Shown: positions 51,881-61,704, counted from the first letter of the stretch. The stretch: 64,000 nucleotides of DNA from Bradyrhizobium sp. LHD-71 (GCF_031157255.1 NZ_JAVIFX010000029.1:49117-113116), one strand, 5' to 3'. Numbers and translations are program-made. Notes: generated by a model not told the origin, from the letters alone.

Positions 51881-52858
51881 ATGCCGGTCAGGACCGAAAC
51901 CCGAACGATGTTGGCGAGCGACGAAGCCACTGCGGCCGCGGTGCGCCGCCTCGCGGACGGAGGGCTGGTCGCGTTCCCCACCGAAACCGTGTACGGACTG
52001 GGCGCTGACGCCACCAACGCGGAGGCCATCGCCCGGCTTTATCTCGCCAAGGGCCGGCCGTCGTTCAATCCGCTGATCGCCCATGTCGGCGACCGCATCG
52101 CGGCACAACGCATTGCCCGATTCGACGCAAACGCCGAGAAGCTCGCAAACGCCTTCTGGCCGGGACCGCTCACGCTGGTGCTGCCACGCGCGGCCGACTG
52201 CCCGGTCGCCGAACTTGCGACCGCAGGGCTCGAAACCATTGCCATGCGAGTTCCGGCGCACCCGATCGCGCGCGACATTCTCTCAACTTTCGGCAAGCCG
52301 GTTGTCGCGCCCTCCGCCAATGTATCGGGTCATGTTTCGCCGACCACAGCACAGCACGTGGAAGCCGACCTCAAGGGAAAAATCGATCTGATCGTCGACG
52401 GCGGACCGACCCAGGTCGGGCTCGAATCGACCATCGTCGGCTGCTTCGAGACCCCCCTGCTGCTACGCCCGGGCGGTCTCGCACGCGGCGAGATCGAATC
52501 GGTTCTGCGCATGCGGCTTGCCGACTTGCCGCAGTTTGAAACCACGGCGCAGCCGCTCGCGCCGGGCATGCTGGCCTCGCACTATGCGCCGCGCTCGCCT
52601 GTGCGGTTGAACGCGACCACGCTCGAGCCGGGCGAAGCGCTGCTGGCGTTTGGCACGCCTGCGGTTGCGGGAGTGGACAAGGCCGCCGCCATATTGAATC
52701 TCTCGACACGCGGCGATCTCGTCGAGGCGGCGGCCAATCTGTTCCGCCACCTTCGCGAGCTCGACGCCAAGGATGCAATTCAGATCGCGGTGATGCCGAT
52801 TCCGAACGAAGGGCTTGGCGAAGCGATCAACGATCGGCTGCGCCGCGCGGCCGTATGA
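51881..52858 (+). CDS. L-threonylcarbamoyladenylate synthase (Sua5/TsaC)
   Basis: 325 aa, long Sua5 form: N-terminal YrdC domain (FPTETVYGLGADA, KGRPSFNPLIAHV, PSANVSGHVSPT) plus C-terminal Sua5 domain. Makes threonylcarbamoyl-AMP for t6A37 in tRNAs that read ANN codons. Start at 51881, with an alternative ATG at 51908. It is 104 bases from the divergent tRNA-Pro. Confidence 0.92.
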   Translation: MPVRTETRTMLASDEATAAAVRRLADGGLVAFPTETVYGLGADATNAEAIARLYLAKGRPSFNPLIAHVGDRIAAQRIARFDANAEKLANAFWPGPLTLVLPRAADCPVAELATAGLETIAMRVPAHPIARDILSTFGKPVVAPSANVSGHVSPTTAQHVEADLKGKIDLIVDGGPTQVGLESTIVGCFETPLLLRPGGLARGEIESVLRMRLADLPQFETTAQPLAPGMLASHYAPRSPVRLNATTLEPGEALLAFGTPAVAGVDKAAAILNLSTRGDLVEAAANLFRHLRELDAKDAIQIAVMPIPNEGLGEAINDRLRRAAV

Positions 52859-52867
52859 GGAGACGCG

Positions 52868-54295
52868 ATGAACAGGATCGAGCCGACGCCAAAGCGCCTG
52901 ACGCCTGATCTGATCGGACGCTTCAAGGCGATCGTCGGCGAGAAATACGCCGTGACCGATCCGCACGACATCGCTGCCTACGTCACCGAAGAGCGGATGC
53001 TTTATCATGGGCATTCGCAACTGGTGCTGCGCCCCGGGTCGACGCCTGAGGTCTCCGCTATCTGCAAGCTCGCGAACGAGACGCAGACGCCACTGGTACC
53101 GCAAGGCGGCAACACCGGCCTCGTGGGCGGGCAGACGCCGCACCATGGCGAGGTCGTGGTTTCGCTCCGGCGGATGGATCGCGTCCGCGACCTCGACCCG
53201 CAGTCGAACACCATGACCTGCGAATCCGGCATGGTGCTGCTGAATGCCCAGAAGCATGCGAGCGAGGCTGACCGGCTGTTTCCGCTCTCGCTTGGCGCGG
53301 AGGGAAGCTGCACCATCGGCGGCAATCTTTCGACCAACGCCGGCGGCAACACCGCGCTCGCCTACGGCGTCGCCCGCGACCTGGTGATCGGGCTGGAGGT
53401 GGTCCTCGCGGACGGGCGCGTCCTCAACGCGCTGTCGAAGCTGAAGAAGGACAACACCGGGTACAATCTGCACAACCTGTTCATCGGCGCAGAAGGCACA
53501 CTCGGCATCATCACCGCGGCGGTACTGAAACTGTTTCCGAAGCCGCGCGCCGTGGAGACCGCCTTCATCGGTCTGAAGTCGCCGAAGGACGCGCTCGCCC
53601 TGCTCGGCGTCGCACGCGCCGAAGCGAGCGGCGCGGTGACGAGCTTCGAGCTGGTGCCGGAGATCGTCATCGAATTCTGCGTCCGCCACGGCAGTGGCAT
53701 CCGCGATCCAATGCCGACGCGTCATCCGTGGTACGTGCTGATGGAGCTGACCTCGCCCGCCGCCAGCCTGAGCGAGACGATGGAAACCATCCTTTCGCGC
53801 GGCATGGAGGAGGGACTGGTCGAGGACGCCGTCATCGCCACCAGCCTGCAGCACCGCCGCTCGTTCTGGGACCTGCGCGACTTCGTCACCCATTCGCAAA
53901 AACCGGAAGGCGGCTCGATCAAGCACGACGTGTCCGTGCCGGTCGCCTCCGTGCCGGAGTTCCTGGACAAGGCAAGCGCCGCCGTCGTCCGCTTCATGCC
54001 CGGCGCACGCGTGGTCCCGTTCGGCCACCTCGGCGACGGCAACATTCACTTCAACATCAGCCAGCCGATCGGCGCCGACAAGGAAGCCTTTCTTGGCTCG
54101 TGGCGCGCCATGAACGACGTGGTGCACGGCGTCGTCGCTGAATTCGGCGGCTCGATCTCCGCCGAGCACGGCATCGGCTACATGAAGCGCGACGAGCTCG
54201 CCCATGTGAAGGATCCGGTCGCCCTGCAGCTCATGCGCCAGCTGAAGGCCACCCTCGACCCGAACGGGATCCTGAACCCGGGCAAGGTGGTTTAG
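52868..54295 (+). CDS. FAD-binding oxidoreductase (D-2-hydroxyacid dehydrogenase/FAD-linked oxidase family)
   Basis: 475 aa. FAD-binding PCMH fold (VPQGGNTGLVGGQTP, GAEGSCTIGGNLSTNAGGN, IGAEGTLGIITAAVLKLFPKP) and C-terminal FAD-oxidase domain (HLGDGNIHFNI, SAEHGIGYMKRDEL). Resembles D-2-hydroxyglutarate or D-lactate dehydrogenases. Nine bases after the Sua5 gene, so probably cotranscribed. Exact substrate not determinable. Confidence 0.9.
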   Translation: MNRIEPTPKRLTPDLIGRFKAIVGEKYAVTDPHDIAAYVTEERMLYHGHSQLVLRPGSTPEVSAICKLANETQTPLVPQGGNTGLVGGQTPHHGEVVVSLRRMDRVRDLDPQSNTMTCESGMVLLNAQKHASEADRLFPLSLGAEGSCTIGGNLSTNAGGNTALAYGVARDLVIGLEVVLADGRVLNALSKLKKDNTGYNLHNLFIGAEGTLGIITAAVLKLFPKPRAVETAFIGLKSPKDALALLGVARAEASGAVTSFELVPEIVIEFCVRHGSGIRDPMPTRHPWYVLMELTSPAASLSETMETILSRGMEEGLVEDAVIATSLQHRRSFWDLRDFVTHSQKPEGGSIKHDVSVPVASVPEFLDKASAAVVRFMPGARVVPFGHLGDGNIHFNISQPIGADKEAFLGSWRAMNDVVHGVVAEFGGSISAEHGIGYMKRDELAHVKDPVALQLMRQLKATLDPNGILNPGKVV

Positions 54296-54373
54296 TTTCG
54301 CCGACGACGCCTGTCATGCGCGCGAAATGGGGACATTGCTAACCTTGAGCGACGACCAAGGGGGAGTCGCACC

Positions 54374-54586
54374 ATGTCCTGGCTGTTCGAGCTGCACACC
54401 TATCTCGACAAGATCTACGAGACCAACCCGACGCTTATTACACTCGGCGTCATCGGGTTGTTTCTTCTGCTGTTCCTGTCGAGCCGAACCCTCACTCGCA
54501 GCAAGGTGACCACCATCGCCGTGCCGCTGCTGGTGATGGCGGTGATCCTCGGAATCGCGGCGCTCTACTTCGGCGAAAGCCGATAG
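54374..54586 (+). CDS. Small two-helix membrane protein
   Basis: 70 aa with two hydrophobic helices (about residues 20-36 and 47-66) and a short basic loop between them (RTLTRSKV). GGGGGAG precedes the ATG by nine bases. No family recognised; a small inner-membrane protein. Follows the FAD oxidoreductase by 78 bases and converges with wrbA. Confidence 0.7.
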   Translation: MSWLFELHTYLDKIYETNPTLITLGVIGLFLLLFLSSRTLTRSKVTTIAVPLLVMAVILGIAALYFGESR

Positions 54587-54601
54587 CGCGACCTGCCGTC
54601 C

Positions 54602-55216
54602 TTACGAGAGGCGACCGCGATCAAGCGCTGTGGCGATGGACGCCACATGGCGGCCTTGAAACTCGGCGCCGTCGAGCTCGTTCCGACTTGGCCTGCGGTC
54701 GGCGCCGTTTCCACCGTCGGCGAGCGTTGACGCGCCGTACGGCGAACAACCGCTAATCTCGTCCATGCGCAATTGCCCCTGGAAACTGTAGGGAAGCCCG
54801 ACGATCACCATGCCGAGGTGCAACAGCACGGTGTGGACGGACAGTATCGTCGACTCCTGACCGCCGTGCTGGCTGCCGGTGGAGGTAAAGACGCTACCCA
54901 CCTTGCCGACCAGCTTGTTCTGCGCCCAGAGCCCACCCGCCCGATCCAGGAAGTTCTTCATCTGGCTCGCCATGTTTCCAAAGCGCGTCGGCGTACCGAA
55001 GATGATCGCGTCGTAGTCCGCCATCTCCTTGGGCTCGGCGACGGGCGCATTGTCGATGACGTAGCCGGAGCTGCGCGCGACGTCGTCCGGAACAAGCTCC
55101 GGCACACGCTTGAGCACGACCTCGGCGCCGCCTGACCGGGCGCCTGCGGCGACGGCCTCGGCCATGGTCGCCATGTGTCCATAAGATGAATAGTAGAGAA
55201 CAAGAATGCGGGTCAT
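54602..55216 (-). CDS. wrbA: NAD(P)H:quinone oxidoreductase WrbA
   Basis: 204 aa flavodoxin-like FMN protein. [11 protein letters not shown] phosphate loop at the N-terminus, [31 protein letters not shown] and the C-terminal [13 protein letters not shown]. Reduces quinones by two electrons, protecting from oxidative stress. The start at 55216 begins the fold. Divergent from the LysR regulator; the operator at 55297 lies in their shared upstream region. Confidence 0.93.
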   Translation of the reverse strand: MTRILVLYYSSYGHMATMAEAVAAGARSGGAEVVLKRVPELVPDDVARSSGYVIDNAPVAEPKEMADYDAIIFGTPTRFGNMASQMKNFLDRAGGLWAQNKLVGKVGSVFTSTGSQHGGQESTILSVHTVLLHLGMVIVGLPYSFQGQLRMDEISGCSPYGASTLADGGNGADRRPSRNELDGAEFQGRHVASIATALDRGRLS

Positions 55217-55296
55217 GACTGCTCCAAAGGTTGGCGACACCCGCGGATTTAGCCAAGACCGTCCAGCGCTCAACGCACGAAGCGCGTAGTGAGGCC

Positions 55297-55310
55297 ATAC
55301 GAAATCGTAT
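55297..55310. promoter_or_regulatory. Candidate LysR operator, palindrome
   Basis: ATACGAAATCGTAT, arms ATACGA and TCGTAT around AA. It lies between divergent wrbA and the LysR gene, 29 bases before the latter's start. Similar sequences recur at 56260-56294 before the MFS gene. Confidence 0.5.
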
Positions 55311-55338
55311 ATGGAAGGCAGGTTCGGAGGCCGACGGT

Positions 55339-56232
55339 TTGGATTGGGACGATCTCAAGATCGTGCATGCGATTGCGCGACACGGTTCGCTGAGCGCAGC
55401 GGCGCGCGCCTTGCGCACGACCCAGCCGACCGTGAGCCGACGACTGGCCGGCCTTGAACGGCGTATCGGTGCCAAGCTGTTCGAACGTCAGGCCGGCGGC
55501 CTCTCTCCCGGGCCTTTGTGCCTCGGCCTGATCGAGCCGCTCGAGCGGATGGACGAGCAGGCGCAGGCCGTGGCGCGCAGGATCGCTGCGCGCGATCGCG
55601 ACCTCCAGGGCCCCATCACACTGACCAGTCTCGGCTGGTTCGGCGACGATGTTCTGGCACCGCTGCTTGCGCGCTTCGGGGGCCGCCATCCGCAGGTCAG
55701 GATCAACCTCGTCAATGATGCGCGGCGTTTCAATCTGTCGCGGCGCGAAGCCGACATCGCAGTCAGGGTCGGCGACTTTGGCCGCGATGACCTGGTCCAG
55801 CGAAAGCTGGCCGACGTGTCCTATGGGCTTTATGCCTCGCAGAGCTATCTGAAGCGGCACGGGCCTCCGGATTTCACCAGCAAGTGCGCTGGCCATACCG
55901 TCATCTCGCTGATCGAATCGCCGGACAAGGTGGTACCGTTCGAGTGGTTGAAGGTGATCGCCGCCAACGCGCATGTGACACTGCGGACGAACAGCGTTCA
56001 GTCGCACATCGCAGCGGCTGAAGCGGGCGAAGCCATGGCGGTGCTTCCACGCGTCCTGGCCGACCCGCGCGCCAATCTTTCCCGCATCAAGCCGCCGCTC
56101 CCTGAACCGTACAATCCCGTGAGAACCGGCGTGCATGCCGATTTGCGCAACACGCCGAGGGTGCGCAGCCTGATCGACTTCCTCGCCAAGGAATTGAAGG
56201 CGATGGCGCGCGATCTCAGGCCGGCCGACTAG
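55339..56232 (+). CDS. LysR family transcriptional regulator
   Basis: 297 aa from a TTG start at 55339, eight bases after GGAGG at 55326-55330. This gives the usual LTTR length and begins [20 protein letters not shown] in the HTH. An open frame further upstream would run through the operator. HTH residues about 1-60 are followed by the LysR substrate-binding domain ([44 protein letters not shown]). Likely controls itself, the MFS gene downstream and perhaps wrbA. Confidence 0.85.
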   Translation: MDWDDLKIVHAIARHGSLSAAARALRTTQPTVSRRLAGLERRIGAKLFERQAGGLSPGPLCLGLIEPLERMDEQAQAVARRIAARDRDLQGPITLTSLGWFGDDVLAPLLARFGGRHPQVRINLVNDARRFNLSRREADIAVRVGDFGRDDLVQRKLADVSYGLYASQSYLKRHGPPDFTSKCAGHTVISLIESPDKVVPFEWLKVIAANAHVTLRTNSVQSHIAAAEAGEAMAVLPRVLADPRANLSRIKPPLPEPYNPVRTGVHADLRNTPRVRSLIDFLAKELKAMARDLRPAD

Positions 56233-56259
56233 GCGGCGCGGCGGCCGCGAACCCTTTCC

Positions 56260-56294
56260 ATACAAATTCGTAGGGCAACCATACGAAACTCATA
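56260..56294. promoter_or_regulatory. Two degenerate LysR-type sites before the MFS gene
   Basis: ATACAAATTCGTAG at 56260-56273 and ATACGAAACTCATA at 56281-56294 match the palindrome ATACGAAATCGTAT at 11 and 10 of 14 positions respectively. Start-to-start distance is 21 bases, two helical turns, as LysR tetramers prefer. Confidence 0.42.
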
Positions 56295-56370
56295 CGTGCA
56301 ATCGCGCCACCTTGCGAACATCTTGCGCTGCAGGCCGTTTTTGATCGACGGCGGAAAGCAAGGAGCGCTG

Positions 56371-57585
56371 ATGCGGGAATCGAGCACAAAAACTGCCACG
56401 CCGTGGGCAGTGCTGTTCGTTCTCGTCGGGGCCGGCGTGATATCGGCGGTTCAAGTCGGCAAGGCGACGGTGGCCCTCGCTGACGTTCAAGGCGACCTTC
56501 GCCTTAGCCTGACCGTCGCATCGTGGCTGCTGTCAGCATTCGCATTGGTCGGCGCGCTTGCCGGCGGGCCGATCGGCCTTACCACCGATCGCATCGGCGC
56601 CAAGCGCATGCTGGTCTGGGGACTTGCGGTCCAGGGTGTAACGTCAGCGCTCGGATCGGTTGCTGCCGGCGCATCGCTTCTTCTCGCCATGCGCGTCGTC
56701 GAAGGCCTTGGGTTCCTTTGCGTCATCATCGCAGCTCCGGTTCTCATCGTTCGCATCGCTGCCGCCGGCCACCGCGAACGGGCGCTTTCGCTCTGGGCAA
56801 CGTTCATGCCGGTCGGAATCACCCTGTCACTGCTGGCAGCCTCGCCGCTCGCTGCTGTCGGATGGCGCGGCTTCTGGATTGCCAATGCCGTTCTTCTGCT
56901 CGGCTATGGCGGCCTCGCAGCGATCGCCGTGCCGACCGCACACGCAACCGCTGCTCCACGCAAGATCACGGTCGATATCCGCGACACGCTTGCCGCGCCC
57001 GGCCCATGGCTGCTTGCGGGATTGTTTGCGGCGTTTTCTGCATCATTCTTTGCGATCTTCGGATTCCTCCCGGTGATCCTGACGGACCGGCTTGCTGTTT
57101 CTCCGGAAACCGCGAGCCTTCTGACAGCGGCCGCGGTCATGGCGAGTGCTGCGGGCAATCTCGTCTGCGGCGCCATGCTGAACAAAGGGCTGCAGCCATG
57201 GCAGTTGCTGATGGCGAGTTTCGCGCTGCTCGGCGTCACCGGCGTCGGTGTCTTCCTGGGCGGCGCTCCGCCCGCCGCGAATTATGCGCTCAGCGTCGCA
57301 TTCGCGTTCGTCGGCGGATTCATTCCGGTCATTGTGATGGATGCCGTGCCGCGGCATGCTCCGCGCAGCGAGCTCATCGGCGCGACCATGGGCTTCGTCA
57401 TGCAAGGCAACAATGTGGGACTGGCGCTCGGCCCAGCAGCGACCGGCCTTATCGCATCAGCCTTCGGCTGGAGCGCGGTATCGCTTCTGGTCGCCGGATT
57501 GGCGCTCGCGGCGGGTCTGCTCGGCTGGATTTTTCGCGCCCGGGAAATGCACCGACGCGTCACCGCGACAGCGCCGTCCACTTAG
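56371..57585 (+). CDS. MFS transporter
   Basis: 404 aa with twelve predicted helices. Motif A-like loop GLTTDRIGAKRMLVWG between helices 2 and 3. ATG at 56371 with AGGAG six bases ahead is chosen; an ATG 75 bases earlier would add a non-hydrophobic leader. Probably exports or imports a small compound under LysR control. Its stop overlaps the stop of the convergent SRAP gene. Confidence 0.85.
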   Translation: MRESSTKTATPWAVLFVLVGAGVISAVQVGKATVALADVQGDLRLSLTVASWLLSAFALVGALAGGPIGLTTDRIGAKRMLVWGLAVQGVTSALGSVAAGASLLLAMRVVEGLGFLCVIIAAPVLIVRIAAAGHRERALSLWATFMPVGITLSLLAASPLAAVGWRGFWIANAVLLLGYGGLAAIAVPTAHATAAPRKITVDIRDTLAAPGPWLLAGLFAAFSASFFAIFGFLPVILTDRLAVSPETASLLTAAAVMASAAGNLVCGAMLNKGLQPWQLLMASFALLGVTGVGVFLGGAPPAANYALSVAFAFVGGFIPVIVMDAVPRHAPRSELIGATMGFVMQGNNVGLALGPAATGLIASAFGWSAVSLLVAGLALAAGLLGWIFRAREMHRRVTATAPST

Positions 57586-58337
57586 AACAGCGATCCCTGA
57601 TCGCTGGACGTGATCTTGCGCGACGCTCTTGCGCGCGGCTTTGCGGCCTCGGCCTCCGCTGCCGCCTCCTCCGCCGACACTCTCTCGATCAACCGCGGAT
57701 CGTCATTCGCTGTGCGATTGACCGCTGTCGAGACCTCATGCCAGGCGAACGTGCCGAGCGGCGCCGGCGTCAGCAGCGAGGTCGCAGCCTTGGCGTCGAC
57801 GTTGGCGCAATCGAGCCAGAGATCGAACGCATCCGGCGCGATCGTCACCGGCATGCGCGGGTGAAAGCTTGCAAGGTCAGCGCTCGCCACGGTCGTGACG
57901 ATGGCGACCGTGTCGAGTTCTTCGCCGTTTGGCCCGACCCAGGTCTCCCATAACGCCGCGAACGCAATCGGCCCGCCGCCCGCCGGATAGACGAACAGCG
58001 GCTGCTTGCGCGCACCCAGGTCGGGCCATTCGTAGTAGCCGTCGGCCGGGATCAGGCACCGCCGTCGCCGGATCGCATTCTTGAACGCCGGCTTGTCGAT
58101 CACCGTCTCCGAGCGCGCATTGATCACCAGCCCGAACTTTTTCGGGTCCTTCGTCCAGGCCGGCAGAAAGCCCCAGCGCATCAGCATGAACCGGCGCACG
58201 CCGCGCTCGAGCAGCACGACCGGGACAGGCTGGGTCGGCGCGATGTTGTAGCGCGCCGGAAAATTCGGTTGCTCGCCATAACCAAACAGCCGCCGCAGCG
58301 CCTCCGGCGAAGATGTTATGACGAAGCGTCCGCACAT
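57582..58337 (-). CDS. SOS response-associated peptidase (SRAP/HMCES family)
   Basis: 251 aa. MCGRF start, where Cys2 forms a thiazolidine crosslink with abasic sites in single-stranded DNA. WGFLPAW, NARSET, RCLIPADGYYEW (active-site Glu) and HPRMPV (His) are all present. Protects DNA gaps at stalled forks. The C-terminal tail is basic and Ala-rich. No alphaproteobacterial LexA box is visible upstream. Confidence 0.92.
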   Translation of the reverse strand: MCGRFVITSSPEALRRLFGYGEQPNFPARYNIAPTQPVPVVLLERGVRRFMLMRWGFLPAWTKDPKKFGLVINARSETVIDKPAFKNAIRRRRCLIPADGYYEWPDLGARKQPLFVYPAGGGPIAFAALWETWVGPNGEELDTVAIVTTVASADLASFHPRMPVTIAPDAFDLWLDCANVDAKAATSLLTPAPLGTFAWHEVSTAVNRTANDDPRLIERVSAEEAAAEAEAAKPRARASRKITSSDQGSLF

Positions 58338-58403
58338 TTCACTTTCCAAAAATCGGAATTCATTTGCGTCAGTTTCAGCAGGAATTAACCACAAGCGCCA
58401 ACA

Positions 58404-58931
58404 ATGGAGCAGATGCCGCCCACCCCAAGTTCCTCTGCTCTCACGTCTTCCTCGCAGGACGCGCTCGACGCGGCCACGCTTGTTGCTGCCAATATCAACC
58501 CGAAGACACGGCTTGCAACCGATTACCTGAACCATTTCAATGAAGCGATCATGCTTCTGGAGATCATTCCGGCAATGCCCGAATGTGCGGAGGACTTCCT
58601 GCGCTGGGAACCGCTGAGCTACCCCGCTCATTTCCGGCAGTCGAATTTCAAGGCTCGCGACCTCGCGATCGCCGCTTATGAGCAGGCCGATCCCGAAATC
58701 CGCACCCGCTTCGACGGCCTGTGCGATACGCTGACCGGGATCCTGACCGCCATCCACGACGCGATGAGCGAGGCAACGCAGGCCTCGACCCGTGCCCGCC
58801 TCGCTGAGCAGGCGACCGGCTGGCTGAAGCCGCTGGTCATCCAGGCAGGCGGTGTCATCAACGGCGCCAGCGAAGCGCAGGCAGAGGAAGCCGAGCCGCA
58901 GAGCGACGCCGACCTGATCATGTCGGCGTGA
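58404..58931 (+). CDS. Conserved hypothetical protein (helical)
   Basis: 175 aa, cytoplasmic, mainly helical, with Ser/Ala-rich ends and a compact middle (LATDYLNHFNEAIMLLEIIPAMPECAEDFLRWEPLSYPAHF). No motif recognised. Its TGA overlaps the GTG start of the NUDIX gene (GTGA), so the two are coupled. It is divergent from the SRAP gene. Confidence 0.75.
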   Translation: MEQMPPTPSSSALTSSSQDALDAATLVAANINPKTRLATDYLNHFNEAIMLLEIIPAMPECAEDFLRWEPLSYPAHFRQSNFKARDLAIAAYEQADPEIRTRFDGLCDTLTGILTAIHDAMSEATQASTRARLAEQATGWLKPLVIQAGGVINGASEAQAEEAEPQSDADLIMSA

Positions 58932-59365
58932 GCGGCATGCCTCCGCGCCCCGCCCCCGAGCTCGCCGTCAGCGCCGCCATCTTTCGCAGCGGCAACGTGC
59001 TGGTCGTTCGCCGCGCCGCGGCGCCCGCCAAAGGCCTGTGGACGCTGCCCGGCGGGCGCGTCGAAATCGGCGAGACGCTGGTCGAGGCGGTCCGCCGTGA
59101 GGTGATGGAAGAGACCAGCCTCACCGTCGAGGTGGCCGGTCTTGCCGGCTACCGCGAAATCATCCTGTCGGAGGCCGTCGGCCCGCGCGGTCGGCATTTC
59201 GTGATTCTGCCCTTCGCGGCGCGCTGGGTTGCGGGCGAAGTCACGCTGAACGATGAACTGAGCGACGGCCACTGGATGCCGATTGAGGCGGTTGCGGCGT
59301 TGCCGACCACCGAGGGCCTGCTGGAGATCTTGCGGCAGGCGGAGCGGCTGCTCTCTCCCGCATAG
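58928..59365 (+). CDS. NUDIX hydrolase
   Basis: 145 aa. Full Nudix box GGRVEIGETLVEAVRREVMEET at about 42-63. Hydrolyses a nucleoside diphosphate linked to another group, in the ADP-ribose/dNTP class. GTG start at 58928 in a GTGA overlap; ATG nine bases on is the alternative. Confidence 0.9.
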   Translation: MSGMPPRPAPELAVSAAIFRSGNVLVVRRAAAPAKGLWTLPGGRVEIGETLVEAVRREVMEETSLTVEVAGLAGYREIILSEAVGPRGRHFVILPFAARWVAGEVTLNDELSDGHWMPIEAVAALPTTEGLLEILRQAERLLSPA

Positions 59366-59456
59366 TCTCTTGCCGAGATCCCGCCACTCGGCCACGCGGG
59401 CGCCTTGCTTACGCCGTCGCGACCGGTCATATGACGGTCGAACTCGGAACCTCCCG

Positions 59457-59831
59457 ATGCGCAAGTTTCTGCACGTTCTGACGATCCTTGCCTGCCTCGG
59501 CCTTGCGCCCGCACAAGCGCAGGAGGGCGCCGCGCCGTTCGACGCCGACCTGCAGCGCTTCGCCGAGATCCTCGGCGCGCTGCACTACCTGCGCGCGATC
59601 TGCGGCGCCAACGAGGGCCAGAAGTGGCGCAACGAGATGCAGGCTCTGGCGGACGCGGAGACGCCCTCGGGCGAGCGTCGCACGCGGCTGATCGCAAGCT
59701 TCAACCGCGGCTACCACGGGTTCCAGCAGACGTACCGCAACTGCACGCCTGCGGCGAACGTCGCGATCAAGCGCTACCTGACGGAGGGCGCAAAGATTTC
59801 GCGCGACCTGACCGCGCGCTACGCGAACTAG
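59457..59831 (+). CDS. TIGR02301 family secreted protein
   Basis: 124 aa with a signal peptide (MRKFLHVLTILACLGLAPAQAQ). The mature part contains FAEILGALHYLRAICGANEGQKWRNEMQAL and SFNRGYHGFQQTYRNCT with two cysteines that may pair. An alphaproteobacterial family of unknown function. It follows the NUDIX gene by 91 bases with CTCCCG just before the ATG. Confidence 0.85.
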   Translation: MRKFLHVLTILACLGLAPAQAQEGAAPFDADLQRFAEILGALHYLRAICGANEGQKWRNEMQALADAETPSGERRTRLIASFNRGYHGFQQTYRNCTPAANVAIKRYLTEGAKISRDLTARYAN

Positions 59832-59913
59832 CTCCGCAGTCCGCACAGGTTACCGCCCTGGCGGAATGCCGGTTAACCTTTCCTAAAGATCGCCCTAGGC
59901 GGCCGCGCCGCCC

Positions 59914-60225
59914 ATGCTAGAGATGATTCACAAGCCCCAGCCCAAAACCTGGGGCATTCCTGTGAGATCGATGTCCGTTTCCACGTCCCAAGACCTGCTG
60001 GCCGACGACGCTCAAAAGCGGATCGCGCTGTCCTATCTCTCGGAAGCCTGGGCAGAGGCGCGTCTCGATGGGATCGATGGCGACTGCCTGGCGCAGGCGA
60101 GCCTGTTCACCGCCTTCGCCGAACTGGTGGCCACCTACGGCGAAGAAGCCGTCGCGAAGTTCGTCGAAGGCCTTTCGGCGCGCGTCAAGAATGGCGAGTT
60201 CTCGGTGATGGCTGCAAAGCAATAA
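59914..60225 (+). CDS. Small conserved hypothetical protein
   Basis: 103 aa, or 84 aa if the ATG at 59971 (MSVSTSQDLL) is the true start, which looks more natural because the first 19 residues are low in family character. Helical, acidic, with KRIALSYLSEAWAEARLDGIDGD. No recognised family. No strong ribosome site at either start. Confidence 0.65.
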   Translation: MLEMIHKPQPKTWGIPVRSMSVSTSQDLLADDAQKRIALSYLSEAWAEARLDGIDGDCLAQASLFTAFAELVATYGEEAVAKFVEGLSARVKNGEFSVMAAKQ

Positions 60226-60230
60226 TTGCC

Positions 60231-60354
60231 CGTCATTGCGAGGCATCGCCGTTCGAAGAACGGCGTCGCTTCGCTCGCCTATGGCGACGAAGCAATCCAG
60301 CGCGGCATTCGCGATGGACTCAGACTGGATTGCTTCGCTTCGCTCGCAATGACG
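60231..60354. repeat. Mosaic palindromic repeat element
   Basis: Nested perfect stems: CGTCATTGCGAG (60231-60242) with CTCGCAATGACG (60343-60354); CGAAGCAATCCAG (60288-60300) with CTGGATTGCTTCG (60325-60337); and CGCCGTTC/GAACGGCG (60247-60265). Fills the gap between two convergent genes. Similar repeats beginning CGTCATTGCGAG are widespread in Bradyrhizobium-like genomes as I recall. Confidence 0.65.
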
Positions 60355-60369
60355 CAAGGACTCCGTGTC

Positions 60370-61704
60370 TCAAGGCACCAGCGTTTCCATGAAGCGGATC
60401 GGCTCGCCTTGTGACGGCGCCGTGAGCTCGCCCTGCCACATCACGCGCCTGCCCCGCACGAAGGTGCCGACCGGCCAGCCCTTCACCTTCACCCCGTCAT
60501 ACGGCGTCCAGGCGGCGCGCGAGGCGATCCACTTGTTGGTGATGGTCTCCTCCCGCTTCAGGTCGACGATCGTCAGGTCGGCATCATAGCCGGCCATGAT
60601 CCGCCCTTTGCCTGCAATGTTGAACAGGCGCTGCGGTCCGGCGCTGGTCAGGTCGACGAAGCGCGCGAGCGACAACCGCTCGGCGTTCACGTGATCGAGC
60701 ATGATCGGCACCAGCGTCTGCACGCCGGTCATCCCGGAGGGCGAGGCTGGGTAGTTCTTGGACTTCTCCTCGATCGTGTGCGGTGCATGATCTGAGCCGA
60801 GCACATCGACGACGCCCTGCGTGACGCCGTCCCAGATGCCGGCCTGATGCAGCGCGTCGCGCACCGGCGGGTTCATCTGCGCCCGTGTGCCGAGTCGCTC
60901 GTAGCATTCGGGCGCGGTGAGCGTCAGGTGATGCGGCGTCACCTCGACGGAAGCAACATCGCGGTGGTCCTTCAGGAACTCCATCTCGTCCCTGGTTGAA
61001 ATGTGCAGCACGTGGATGCGCTTGCCGAACTCGCGCGCGATGTTTACCAGCCGCTTCGTCGCTGTCAGCGCCGCAACCTCGTCGCGCCAGAGCGGATGCG
61101 AGCGTGGATCGCCTTCGATGCGCACGCCCTTGCGCTCGTTGAGCCGATATTCATCCTCGGCGTGAAACGCCGCGCGGCGCCGGATGACGCTGATGATCCG
61201 GCGCAGGCCCTCGTCGTCTTCCACCAGCAGGCTTCCGGTCGAGGAGCCGATGAACACCTTGACGCCGGCGCAACCCCTGGCGCGTTCCAGCACCGGCAAC
61301 TGCTCGTAATTTTCGCGAGTGCCGCCGATGTAGAAGGCGAAGTCGCAGTGCATGCGGTGAGTGCCGCGCTTGATCTTGTCGGCAAACGTCGCCTCGGTGA
61401 CGGTCAGGGGATCCGTGTTCGGCATTTCGAACACGCCTGTAACTCCACCCAGAACGGCCGCGCGCGAGCCCGTTTCCAGGTCTTCCTTATGCGTCAGGCC
61501 AGGCTCGCGAAAATGCACCTGCGTGTCGATCACGCCGGGCAGGATGTGCAGCCCCTTGCAGTCGATAATCTCGGCAGCGCTGGCGCCGCCCAGCGCGCCG
61601 ATGGCGGCGATTCGCCCGTCCTTGATGGCGAGGTCGCGCAGGCTTTCACCGTCCTGGTTGACGACGGTCCCGGATTTCAGAATCACATCGTAGCTTGCAC
61701 TCAT
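60370..61704 (-). CDS. pyrC: Dihydroorotase
   Basis: 444 aa amidohydrolase, class I. Metal-binding [36 protein letters not shown] and SDHAPH. Cyclises carbamoyl-aspartate to dihydroorotate in pyrimidine synthesis. ATG at 61704 with GAGGAAGC directly ahead is preferred over 61716. Allantoinase-like functions cannot be fully excluded in this family. Confidence 0.88.
   Translation of the reverse strand: MSASYDVILKSGTVVNQDGESLRDLAIKDGRIAAIGALGGASAAEIIDCKGLHILPGVIDTQVHFREPGLTHKEDLETGSRAAVLGGVTGVFEMPNTDPLTVTEATFADKIKRGTHRMHCDFAFYIGGTRENYEQLPVLERARGCAGVKVFIGSSTGSLLVEDDEGLRRIISVIRRRAAFHAEDEYRLNERKGVRIEGDPRSHPLWRDEVAALTATKRLVNIAREFGKRIHVLHISTRDEMEFLKDHRDVASVEVTPHHLTLTAPECYERLGTRAQMNPPVRDALHQAGIWDGVTQGVVDVLGSDHAPHTIEEKSKNYPASPSGMTGVQTLVPIMLDHVNAERLSLARFVDLTSAGPQRLFNIAGKGRIMAGYDADLTIVDLKREETITNKWIASRAAWTPYDGVKVKGWPVGTFVRGRRVMWQGELTAPSQGEPIRFMETLVP

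Noticed and set aside
58338..58403. LexA box upstream of the SRAP gene
   Set aside because: No GTTC/GAAC pair at the alphaproteobacterial spacing is present in the 66-base gap.
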